64,000 nucleotides of DNA from contig VYZB01000371.1 of assembly GCA_013397455.1 (NCBI GenBank), forward strand, positions 486,698 to 550,697, in the 5' to 3' direction. How positions within the stretch are numbered: the stretch's first letter is position 1; each line of letters begins with the position of its first letter. Source of the stretch: Crotophaga sulcirostris (taxonomy: Eukaryota; Chordata; Aves; Cuculiformes; Crotophagidae). Both the position numbers and the translations under genes were made by a program. This document shows, piece by piece, positions 25,211 to 36,120 of the stretch. The notes below the pieces were generated by a model. It worked only from the letters and a program-made list of their open reading frames with translations, had not been told where the DNA came from and did not search any database.

Positions 25211-26513
25211 TCAACTCATGTTCAGGATATGTGACAAATTAAATTTACTTGTCTGATTTATTAATATTCTGAAGTCTATAGAAGAAGATTTGCAGAACTT
25301 TATATCAGTCTCCTTTCAACTAACTAGACATGCTTTTAGTGGTAAGTAATTACATTCTCTTTGACTTTTACTTAAAGCCCTCCCCCCATATAGTTCACTT
25401 TTCCTTTTTTTTTTTTGTCCAAAAGAGTGCCAGGAGTTGCATTCACAATTTTGTTCTAAAAATGCACCTAAAGAAACTGGTGAAATACCTGTTTTGAAAT
25501 AGTACTTGAAATAGGGCAGCAATTTTTCTCATTCTCTCAGCGGCCTGAATACATCAGGTATTCAGATGTGAAATAGGTACTTAAGAAATGTAGTTATATT
25601 GAATCTATTTGAGTTTCCAAATGTTTTAGCTGCATTTCTCTCCAATATTTACCTGTAATCCTTAGATTCTGGATACTACGTAGGTTTGGGGTTACAATAT
25701 TGAAAATTCCTTTTGAAGTGCAAAGGGTTACTTGTAAAGCCTCAGTGATGAAGCACTTTATCAAAGCATATGGAGTGACAAAACTAAGAGAAATTTGAAT
25801 TTTACTTCTCCTACAGAAAGATAGGAAACTGCCAAAAGGAATAGAAAACAAACATGACTACCTGCAGTATATTCTGTACAAGAATAATATAAAAGGTCTG
25901 ATATCTTGATATGCCTTTCTTGTGATCTGTGCCTTGATCTCAACTAATAGATCAATCTACTAAAAGTAACAGATACCCTAAATTTACATATCTGACTGAA
26001 TATTCATGTGACATGCATTTAAAAAGCATTCAGCTCCAAAGGCTTCACTATGTGTCTCTGTAAATGCTACCTAATACTTTGCATTTCTGTGAATGGTTCT
26101 GAATTAAGCAGATAACACCTACTTCCAACTTTCTAATTTGTCATAGTAGGAGCGATAAAAAAAGCTAAAAAAAAATAAATCCCCACCTACCCGCATGGCC
26201 CGAAGCCATTGTATAAAGCTTCCAAATCTAAACTCTGCGCTAAGATCAATCCTTTAAAAGCATATAAAATAATTCTTTTTTAAAATTTTTTTTATTGAAT
26301 CTGAGCTGTTTCAGTTTCACTCCATCTATAGTCTTTTGCAAATTTTCTCTGAAGCTATTTAAAACCAAGGCTGGTGTATCAAAGGCAAGCTGCCACAGTT
26401 CAAGTTCAGTAAAGCTGGCATTGCAGAACTAAGATGAAATCAGGGAGCCATGTCTCAGAACACGGGCTATTGATGTACACCACTGTTAAATGGGGCTTGT
26501 AAAATTTTTATAA
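25211..26513. other. A+T-rich non-coding DNA
   Basis: No gene or recognisable element is seen. The run of T at about 25409-25419 and the A-rich words near 26160-26180 are isolated homopolymers. Confidence 0.6.
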
Positions 26514-26630
26514 TTTCATAGAGTTTAAGGTCAGAAGGGATTATTTCATCTAATCCAACCTCTTTCATATCACAGGCCTTTATGGTTCACAGTATATGAA
26601 GCCCAGACATCTTAATTAGGTGAAAGTAGT
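26514..26630 (-). mobile_element. Ancient CR1-type retroposon relic
   Basis: Reading the plus strand, CATAGAGTTTAAGGTCAGAA, then GGGATTATTTCATCTAATCC, then AACCTCTTTCATATCACAGG follow the order of the reverse complement of the 3' region of old sauropsid CR1 elements. In those the blocks are CATAGATTCTAAGGCCAGAA, a GGGACCATT...ATCTAGTC block, and a GACCTCC...ATAACACAGG block. It is strongly diverged and non-coding, so the insertion should predate the other CR1 copies here. The right limit is approximate. Confidence 0.6.
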
Positions 26631-27348
26631 TTGTTCCTTAGGACACTAAGCTGAGACAGCAGAGACCGCAGAGATTTTGGTGTCATCAAGACATCTGTCT
26701 TGGCAGGAAATTGGTTAAGTGAGATATACTTACATGATTTCAGCAGGTTAAGTAAAGCTAGCAGAGGAAATGCTAAAGTTTTTTTACTTTGAACATGCTT
26801 TTTCAGAGAAATTTCTTCCTGACACCAAATTTAGTATTTGATGGTTATATGTAGGTTAAGCAAAATCCTCTGATTATTCAAATAATGAGATCTGTCAGTG
26901 ATCTGCAAGGTTCACATGTCTGTGTTTTATTTCTGTAGAAATCAGAGCATAGGGCTTCTGGAACACTACCCTCCATGTGTCTGGCATATGGATAAGGAAT
27001 ATTCCCTCAGTTTAGGAAACTGGAATTTCTTTTTGCACAGTTAAGCATAGCTAAAGAGACTCTAAGCCTGTGAGAAGGCCAGATCAGATACAATAACTGA
27101 AAAAACCTCACAGCAGTATTTCATCCCTTTCAGTAACCTGCTTCCAGCTTTGGCCAATTTATTATTCTTCGGGCAGAACAAGTCCTCCATTCAACACAGG
27201 TAAAATCTAGCATCTGTATGTAAAACATAACCCAAGAAGACAACAGTTTGATGCAGAAAATGTAATTGCTGTCTTTACTTTGGAGACACAAGTGTCATAG
27301 GCATATGAGAAGCAGTCTAGAAACCCTAATTATTCAGGGCTGGAAAGG
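26631..27348. other. Non-coding DNA between two CR1 copies
   Basis: There is nothing recognisable between the old CR1 relic and the younger CR1 copy. Confidence 0.55.
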
Positions 27349-27940
27349 ATATCAGGAATAGTGTGGTGAGCAGGACCAGAGAAGTTATCGTCCCCCTCTA
27401 CTCGGCACTGGTCAGGCCTCACCTTGAATGCTGTTTACAGTTCTGGGCCCCTCAGTTTGGGAAAGATGTCAGGATACTGGAGGGTGTCCAGAGGAGGGCA
27501 ACAAAGATGGTGAAGGGGTTGGAGCACAAGCCGTACGAGGTGTGACTGAGGGAGCTGGGGCTGTTTAGCCTGGAAAAGAGGAGGCTCAGGGGAGACCTTA
27601 TTGCTCTCTACAACTACCTAAAAGGAGGTTGTAGTCAAGCGGGCGTTGGTCTCTTCTCACAGGTGACCAGTGACAGAACTAGAGGGCATAGACTTAAGCT
27701 TCGTCAGGGGAGGTTTAGTCTTGATGTTAGGAAAAAGTTCTTCACTGAAAGGGTGATTGGCCATTGGAATGCGCTGCCCAGGGAGGTGATGGAGTTGCCG
27801 ACCCTGGATGTGTTTAAGGGAAGACTGGATGAGGCACTGAGTGCCATGGTTTAGATGATGTGTTGGTGTTAGTGTTGGGTTATAGGTTGGACTTGATGAT
27901 CTCAGAGGTCCTTTCCAACCTTGTAATACTGTGATACTGT
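27349..27940 (+). mobile_element. 5'-truncated CR1 LINE, 3' end of ORF2 plus 3' UTR
   Basis: This fragment encodes the C-terminal part of the CR1 non-LTR retrotransposon polyprotein (reverse-transcriptase thumb and tail). One frame, starting in the truncated 5' end and continuing to 27854, gives [20 protein letters not shown], then [20 protein letters not shown], then [19 protein letters not shown], which are hallmark CR1 words. The frame is broken once, by a TGA at 27543-27545 just before [13 protein letters not shown]. In related copies this position is arginine, so a CGA-to-TGA change by CpG decay is the likely cause. After the coding end come a short 3' UTR with GGTTGGACTTGATGATCTC and the ATACTGTGATACTGT octamer-type terminus, with no poly(A). 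The missing 5' part is the usual outcome of incomplete target-primed reverse transcription. Confidence 0.95.
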
Positions 27941-28009
27941 AACAGTAGGGCTCCCATCAGTTCTCAGATTCCAAGGCCACAACCAGCCCACTCTTTGGGG
28001 TTGTTTTTC

Positions 28010-28032
28010 TTGTTTGTTTGTTTGTTTGTTTG
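28010..28032. repeat. (TTTG)n microsatellite
   Basis: About six tandem TTTG units run into a short T run. It lies about 70 bp downstream of the CR1 terminus and may have arisen independently of it. Confidence 0.85.
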
Positions 28033-31000
28033 TTTTTTAGCAACTCCAAATGATAGCCACCTCTCAAAAAGCTTCTAGCCTGTCTGTGCAAAGGACAAGT
28101 GGAAGAAGTCACCAATTGAAGCAAATACAATTCAGTTGCAGAAGCTGGCGATTGCAGATCCGTAGTGCTGCAGGAGGCAACAAGGACTGGAAGGAGAATG
28201 ATAGGGATGCTAGGGTTGACTGCTGAACCCCAGAAATATGTGAGCAGGTTGTGAATTTCCTTGTAGGCTTAATCTCTGCTAGTATCTCTCTTAGCTGAGA
28301 AACTGTCTCTTACTCCTTGTCTAATTTCAAAGACATATTTTGTCTTCACAAGCATCTTTATAAACAGATGTCTTTATCTGTGTACTTGTGTGTCCTCTGT
28401 CATCTATTATATATTCTTTGTTTCTGGGACATTGAATAATCTGAGATTCTAAAAGAATTGTATTGTAAACCCTGTTCCACAGCTCTGCGAGTGACTCGGT
28501 AATCTCTTCCTTCAAACCTTTACTAATATTTTTGCAGGCTTATGAAATTGCTGAAAACAAAAATTTGTTCTTTAACGTAGTGGTCTTTAAGATTCTATAT
28601 TGAAGTATTTTTCCTCTGTTTCTTTTTTTTTTTGTCTTTTTACAAGTGAATAGAGACATTTTCCTTTTTTTCACCTGTGGTAAACAAATTTATAAAAACT
28701 TCTGCATACTCTGCTTCCTGTTCACTTCATAATTTTTGAAATATTAGGTGCCATCTGTATTTTTCTGGCTTTTCTCAGATCACAACCATTTCACTAGGTG
28801 ATTGACTGCTACAGAATGACAAGAAATATCATTTCAAAGATCTCTCTAGCTCGTTAACCCCTGTCTGGACCAAAATCATATACCTTATGCTTAGGAGTGA
28901 GTATAAGAAGGCAAATAACAATATTTTTCTGAAATACTCTGTACACTTTCAGAAATTCAGAGCTTAGAGAGCTAAAGATACGATTTCTACATATAAGTGT
29001 CCTGGCATTTTATTCCCTGAATTTGCCTGGTTCTTTTTTGGACCTATATAAACTTGCCACCCACAAAATTCCTGTGTTAAGAAATTATCTTACTTAACTC
29101 CAATTTTTGTTAGGAACTATTTCTTTTTTTTTCTTTTTGGTGAGTTTTTGCCACTTTCATTTGATGTCTCTAGTTCTTAAGCTGAATGAGATAGTCAGTA
29201 GTTGATCTTTCTTCACCTTCTCTTTTCCTCTCTGTTTTATACACTTCAACTACATTCCATCCAGTCATTTGGTTAATTATCTCAAAATTACTTTAGATTC
29301 TACCATTTTATTATATAACAGTAGTTCCACTCATTTATAGGGGATAGTCATCAGGCTGATCTGTCTGTAATTACCCAGGGTGACCTCTTTTTTAAGTTAA
29401 ATATATTAGCATAATGTTGACAGGACAAGGCTGTCTTTGAAATGTTTTTAGTTTTCCAAGATTTGTTAAATGTCTCATTCGTGTTTTGTCAGTCTCCTCA
29501 GCTACTTTAAGACTCTCGGCTAATGTGTTGCAAGCTGTTTGTTTGAAAATACCTTTAGTAGCAACAAGATCCTCCTTTCATTTTCATCTGCATCACCATG
29601 ATGGATATTTGTTCTTCTGTGATTCCTGCTGTGGAGCAGAAGTATCTGCTGAGTATAGTCCTCTTTCAGAAATTTTACTAGCTGTATCAAACAGTTGAAC
29701 TATACAAGCCTGAGAATTGTCTTTGTTTCTATCGTTACAAAACTGCTTTTCAGTGAAAAGATTCAGAGCAGTTTCCGAAAATCACACTCTTTCAGTTCAA
29801 AGATCTAAAATTCAGGTATCAGAATTCCCAAGTCACCTTTACAAATGTGGATTAGGAAAGACACTGGCTAAAATTTTATATCTCAGGGCCAGGAGGCACA
29901 TGATTTTAATTAGAATAGAAATTGATGGGTTTTTTTATTCTCCTGTAAAATCAGAAACTTTTTTTCCCCTTGTAGTCTGCAAAACTTTTCTGTAGTATAG
30001 GTGACCTGCTGTTAGGGAATTATTAGCTGAAAATTTATTCTCAAGTACAGATTAAGTTACAGCTAAAGAGACACAGAGAAACAAGCATTTTGTGCTGAAG
30101 AAGCGCCATAGAAATATGCTACCTCTCTTTAGTCTCCTAAAACATCCACATACACACAAGCTTTTGAACACCTGATATAATTGCTCTACACTCTACCATA
30201 AGAAAAAAAGAAAAACCTTTCATCCATCCACAAGATTCTTTAATTGGGCTAGGAGTCCTGGATAAAATGATTGATCTTGCATAGCTGCTTGTAGCAATGC
30301 ATGGCAAATATATTTACAATTGACAGAGATAGATGACACTATACTTGACAGTTTACTTTTCTTCTATATATTTTTTAAGTTAGAAGATCAATTGGACATC
30401 TCCAAAGTTTGGGAGGGAAAAATAGATGTGTTTCTACTTCCAATTATTTTTATTCTACATGGCATGCTGAAAGCTGTCACAGCTAAGACCAGATTGTCCA
30501 GTTTTAATATGATTCACTCTCTTTCATCAAAATAACTTCTGTTACACTTTGTCAAAATAAATGACACTGCTAAGGTGATTGGAGGCACGTATCTCTGCTT
30601 ATGCAAGCCTGGAAAGCTGAATATAAAGAAATACCCAAATTACTTATTTACCTCAAATTAATCCTACAAAAAATGAGACGGCACTTTTGTGGGAAAACAA
30701 GTGTTGTCTTTTCATGGAAGTGTTTCTAAAATGGTAACAATACTGGGAATTCCAGAACAGAAACAGGCAGTCATCTCTAACGTTGCAATTATTAGTCCTC
30801 TAGATAACAGTCTCAAATCACTGAATAGCAGTCTGTCTATGCTGAACACAGAAGTGCTGAACTTAATTGTGAATGGGTGTACCATGGTAAGATAGTGGAG
30901 TGAAATGTCCATGAACTCAGGAAGTAAGATATTAAACCTTTTCGTGAAGTAGCAGCTGCTTCTATTTCCTTCGTGTTATCCTAATGTTCTCTAAAATGTC

Positions 31001-31320
31001 TTCAATTTACTCATTCCCCATAAGTAGGCAATTATACGCAGTCTGGCAATACACTTCTTCTCTCCAATTATCTAATTGTAACTAACATGTGTGCCCCTGA
31101 TCCTACACCAACCAACAAACGAAACTGAAAACCAGAGCTAATGATTTTACCTCTCCAGAAAGAGGATGAAGAATCTCTGATTTTCTTTTCTCTGTGCCAT
31201 TTTTGTATTTTTGAGGAGGAAAGACACCCATAAAGGAGAGTCTGTGTGGGGAAGGTAAATTGTTTTGTAGCCATTAAGATTGATTGTGTCTCTGCTTCCA
31301 AGGAATCCCTGTGTTTGTAG

Positions 31321-31357
31321 GTGCATGTGTGTATGTGCATATGTGTGTGCACATGTG
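31321..31357. repeat. Imperfect TG/TGCA microsatellite
   Basis: A mixture of GTGTGT, GTGCAT and ATGTGC words spans about 37 bp. This is a decayed dinucleotide array. Confidence 0.7.
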
Positions 31358-34300
31358 GGGAAGAGACATGAGCTTGAGAGGTTAATGGTAGGTGGGGAAT
31401 ACGATGAGGATTGTGTACTTAAGTCTATTGGCTGCTGACAGGAATTGACAAAAGTATAGAAGGGAGAAGGTGGTTGGTGAGGAAAGCTAACAGAAACAGA
31501 GAAGGGACTGAAAGAAAAGACGCACAGGAAGAAAGAAGTGAATTAGATGGGAAAAGGTGGCAAGTTAAATACCAGAGTAATATAAATTTGAAGAGAATAC
31601 AGAAAGATTTAATGATACAGTGGAACAAAATGTAGCAAAGCAAAAAATCAAGACAAAGAGAAAAAAACAACGTATGCAAAGAAACCTGATAGTTGAAAAA
31701 ATGGCTACTTAATGAAAGCTTGAGGCAAATATTTTTTTTCTATTTTATAATACTAACCAGGAACATATTGGTAAAATGGAGATAAGAAGTCTCATTTCAT
31801 AGCTTGCCTGAGGCAACAAAGAGCCCAAGGCTTAAATTATGAAGGAGCATTATTTAGAAGAAATTGATGTTCAGAAAGGCCTAGGATTTGTTTTGTGGAT
31901 GAATGCAATTGTCAGGAAAGAAATAAATATTTTTACTGAGCTGGAAGATTGTGCATCAGGAGGCACTTTCAGTGCCACTGCTCTTTGATTTCAGCTGCAG
32001 GATCTCATGTTATATCAATATATGTTTTTCTGGGGTGTGTTACTTTAAAGCAGAAAACTGGGAGAAGCTGAAATCATTATGAATGACTGATGAAGGCCAG
32101 AGTAGAAAGATTTATTTATTTTTTTTTATGCTTCTGATAGAATTCATTATTCTTCACCGAGCCTGTCCTGACAGCTGTCCAGCTTTAGATTATAAAGATA
32201 CAGAGACCCTTGCAGACGCAGGACTAACTTTAAGGGTCATAAGGGCTTAACTTTTCTGAACTATTCATGGAGAACCACTATCTCGTGAATCTGAAGTCCT
32301 TCTGTCCAGCTATGAATCATTGCATGAATAAGATGGGACAACAGTTCATATTGTTATGGAATGCAATTTTCATTCAAATTAGTATTTTTCTGAAGGACAG
32401 GTGGGAGTTACGAATATGCATCTGTACAAATATGGAAAAATATAAGGTCTATAAGCTATCTTTAAAAGACTTTAAGAAACAGAAAAAGCTAACGGACAGT
32501 TATAAGTTCACTATTCCTTGAGTTTCTGGGAGGGGAGCAAGATAAGGCTGTCAGCCTTCTGTATATTGGATACCAGCACAAATCAAATTCAAATCTGGTT
32601 AGTCCAGGGCAATTTTATTCTTGTTTTCACGGTAACTCTTTTCAACAGCTGTGCTTTTGATCTAATAGGAAGGAATGTGTCAGTTAACTGGAACAGCTAC
32701 TGTCCTTTGTTTAGCCTTGCTAGGTTTTCTTATGCTCATTTATTTACTTAGACTTTTTAAAAAAGCAAGTGTACACTCTTTTTCTGTGCCCATTCCCTAT
32801 TTGTTTATTTTCAATGGAAGCAGATGCACATTAGAACCACAGTTTTGGGTGATATGCTAGCACATGCCAAATTACAGCAACATCTCCAATGCTTTGTACA
32901 ACACTGAATCAATGCAAGAATGGTTGATTGCTACCTGTTGTCTTACCAGCCACCACAGTAATTATTACAGTAAAGGATATTACCACCTTGCCGTTGTTTG
33001 GAACAGATTTTGTAACCAAGTATTTTTCACATAATAGTAAAGTAAGCCAGATAGCTGTAGACCGCAGCCCTGAATCAATACTGTATCTAGTGACAGAATG
33101 CAAAAAACCAGAAGAAAACGCAGTCCATATGCTGAGAAATAGCAATGAATATATTGAACATAAAGAAAAAGAATAAATTAGCACTTCTCTCTTTCTCTGC
33201 CTCAGTGTCCCAGAAAATTGTATATAGATGATAGCATTACATACTACTGATTTGTTGCAGCTGCTTTTCTATGTTTTCTGTCAGTAGAGCTGGTCCAATT
33301 TGTGCTCTATTTTCATTTCTCTTTTGTAGAGCTCCAAAACCCAACATTACACTCTTTATTAACATTTCCATCAAATGTCTACACTTTTCAAAAAGAAATT
33401 ACAGTAATTCCAAATTTATAATTTATCTTTAAAAAAAGAAAGACAGTGTACTATGGTAATATAAAATTGCTTTTTCTTATTAAGCTATTCAGGTGCCAGT
33501 GCAATTGTTATCACTAGGACTGCAATCATTACAGATCATGGTTGATATGTAAAAGGATGTTATAAATGTGAATGTAGTTATGGGATTTTCTTCATTTTCA
33601 TAGTAAAGATATATTTAAATATGCATTAAAATAGTTCTTCAGTTTCATCTTTCTTTTTAAAGCAGTATTCTTTAGCAGAAATTCTTTGGAGGCTTGGAGA
33701 TGTAGGTTTGGCTGTGTCAGTGGGTACCAATATGTGCTGAGGCTTACCTCTGTATTTAAAACCTCTGGCTTTGAAAGATTTAGGTGAAAGCTTTGACAAA
33801 ACCTGAAGAGTTTTTACCTTTCCTCTCTTAGGCTCATAAGCAAAATGAGAAAGAAATCAATTTTCATGCTGAAAAGCTATATTTTGGGTGCATGGAAGTA
33901 ATGTTAAATCACAGTCTAACTGTTTGCTTTATCTTTTGTTTCATATAAGGCTGAGATTGGTTTGTTTTGAGTGTCACTAAAGTATTTAATTACTGTATTT
34001 TTAGGGTTCATGACATTGGTATGCTTTGGTATTTGCTAGCCAAAATGAAATGGTCATTAACAAGGTTAAGGAAAGCCCATACAAATGTTTGCTTATAATG
34101 CACGAAAATAGACAGCAATTTTTAAATTCTCTTCATTGGTTTTCCCTTTTATGTTTCCCCCACTACTGCTCTGTCTGAACTATGCAGGAAAGAAGCTTGA
34201 AATCTACAAGTAAAAGACCAGGAAAATAAAAGTCAAAGATAAGGGACTGTTAGGATTCTTGAAAACCCTTGCTATAGAAGGGAAAGAGTAAACAGAAAAA

Positions 34301-34736
34301 AAATAAAGGTTTTTGAATATGTATTTTTATTCACATTTCAGTGAGACCGTAGAAGAAATATGATTCTTGTCATCATTAACATTAATTATTATGAATTCTA
34401 CTCCTTGGAGGCTGTCCTTGTTAGAGTGGGGAGTTCATTCAATGGTTTAAGGTATATAAGGCTGATAGGATTCATTATTAGCATGTAATTTTTAAGGATT
34501 AATATGAGTGGTGGAAAATCAGACAACATTTAGAACTTGAACTTTAAATTTTAGTTTGACTGTACCTTGTCTTATTAAGTAGTCAGATTATAATGATAGT
34601 CTAAGACTGTCACCATCCAATCTATTGTCATCAGCAGTGTGTTTATGTTGGAACTTGTTCTTGGGCTATGGACATAAAACCTCCTTTTCCAAAGTATATG
34701 TATGTACATAATTAATCCTTATCAATATTTCTTTTC

Positions 34737-34813
34737 ATTTTATTTTATTTTATTTTATTTTATTTTATTTTATTTTATTTTATTTTATTTTATTTTATTT
34801 TATTTTATTTTAT
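34737..34813. repeat. Perfect (ATTTT)n pentanucleotide array, about 15 units
   Basis: Seventy-seven bases are an uninterrupted tandem of ATTTT. Purity over 15 units implies a young or actively mutating microsatellite. The plus-strand frame through it gives a repeating FILFY peptide, which is an artefact of the repeat having no stop in that phase. Confidence 0.98.
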
Positions 34814-35875
34814 CATATTTTCTGGCTGGTCCTGTATTTACTTATTTTCTTTATGTATTTGTTTTCTTTGTTCATACTGATGCTTCTCTTTGTATTTCCT
34901 GATCATTTAGATCACTGAATTTTATTCTTACTGTTTCTAAATTTGCATTTGTAATCAGACTCAGCTGACCATGCTCTTCTAGAATTCATGAGAACTTGTG
35001 AAAATGTCAAAACAAAGTATCAAATGCTGCACTGTGGTAGGAGAAAACAAGAATCAAAATTCTGGACATTTTAAAGCATTGACATTGAATTTCAGTAACT
35101 GTGTACCTAGGATTGCACTGCGTACTTTGGAGAGGGATATAATGTAAACGTGTAGCTGTCTTTGGTCTGTCCTCTTTATTCAAAACCAGAAGCAGTTTGT
35201 CAAAGCTTAAAGTTTTGTGTTTAACTAACCAAGGAGTTGTGTGTGATATCCTCATTTACTGTTATTGATGTTTTTTTTTCATTATAAAATAATATAATTA
35301 CAGAGAAGACAATTCAGGGTCCATAATGCAGAGAGCGTCAAGGAGGAGCTGGGCTCATTTCAGAATGTTCTGTTCGGAATTTAGACCCAGACCCATCCCA
35401 TGTTGGGAATGTGTGTATGCATTTTAGATGGTTATGAAAGACTCATTTTCCATACTTTTATCCTTATTAGAGCTCTGATGTCTGATGATTTGCATAAATA
35501 CTAACCAGTCCCTTTACAGCATTATGGAACACCCTCATTCCTTAAAGAGCTTGGAGACCAGACCTTGACATATACTACCAAAACCTGAGAAGCCTTAATA
35601 ATAATCCCACACTTAAACAACAACCATGGAGTGCCTAAATAGTGCCCTCCTCATAGCAGAATTGTGGCAATCCTGCTTTATTTCTGTTCTTAAAACGTTG
35701 ACTCAGCTTTTAAATGGTTCCTCAGGTACTTGGTCTTCAGCAGATTGGTTGCATATGTATTAGATCAATATTTTTATTGGATGTGTTCTCAATGCTGGGG
35801 TCAGGGTTGAGGGAATGTATATGAGTAGATATTAGGGTAGTAATGATGAAATAGACATTTACTGTTGCTGCTTAT
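34814..35875. other. A+T-rich non-coding DNA
   Basis: I see no coding or element signature between the pentanucleotide array and the CR1 fragment. Confidence 0.6.
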
Positions 35876-36120
35876 CGTAGAATCACAGAATCAGAGAATT
35901 ACTCAAGTTGGAAGGGACCCAATAGGATCATTGAGTCCAACTCCTGTCCCTATAGGACACATCCAACATTCACACCATGTGACTGAGGATATTGTACAAA
36001 TGCTTCTTGAATATTGGCAGACTGGGTGCCATCACTGCTTCCCTGGGGAGGTGTTCCAGTGCTCCACCACCCTCTGGGTGAAGAACCTCTTCCTAATATC
36101 CAATCTAAACCTCCCCTGGC
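35876..36120 (-). mobile_element. 5'-truncated CR1 LINE 3' fragment
   Basis: The plus strand reads TAGAATCACAGAATCAGAGA, then AAGTTGGAAGGGACC, then ATTGAGTCCAACTCCTGTCC. This is the reverse complement of a CR1 3' UTR and terminal octamers (ATTCTGTGATTCTA form). Further in, AAGAACCTCTTCCTAATATC followed by TAAACCTCCCCTGGC matches the end of the CR1 coding region, where similarity stops. The coding part is only about 40 codons and is interrupted, so the element is dead. Its terminal octamer differs from that of the copies at 27.9 and 55.5 kb, so it belongs to another subfamily. Confidence 0.93.

Larger units (their letters stand above)
27941..34736. other. A+T-rich non-coding DNA
   Basis: No gene is supported. 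It contains the (TTTG)n run at 28010-28032 and a TG-rich stretch near 31321-31357 (GTGCATGTGTGTATGTGC and similar), whose minus-strand translation gives a His/Thr-rich chance peptide. Open frames of 60-94 codons occur on both strands without splice framing or recognisable motifs. Confidence 0.6.

Noticed and set aside
28141..28215. GC-raised words that briefly suggested a tRNA-derived SINE
   Set aside because: No A-box/B-box pair with correct spacing and no cloverleaf could be drawn.
34702..34902. Plus-strand open frame with a FILFY repeat peptide
   Set aside because: It is produced entirely by the ATTTT array, which has no stop in that phase.
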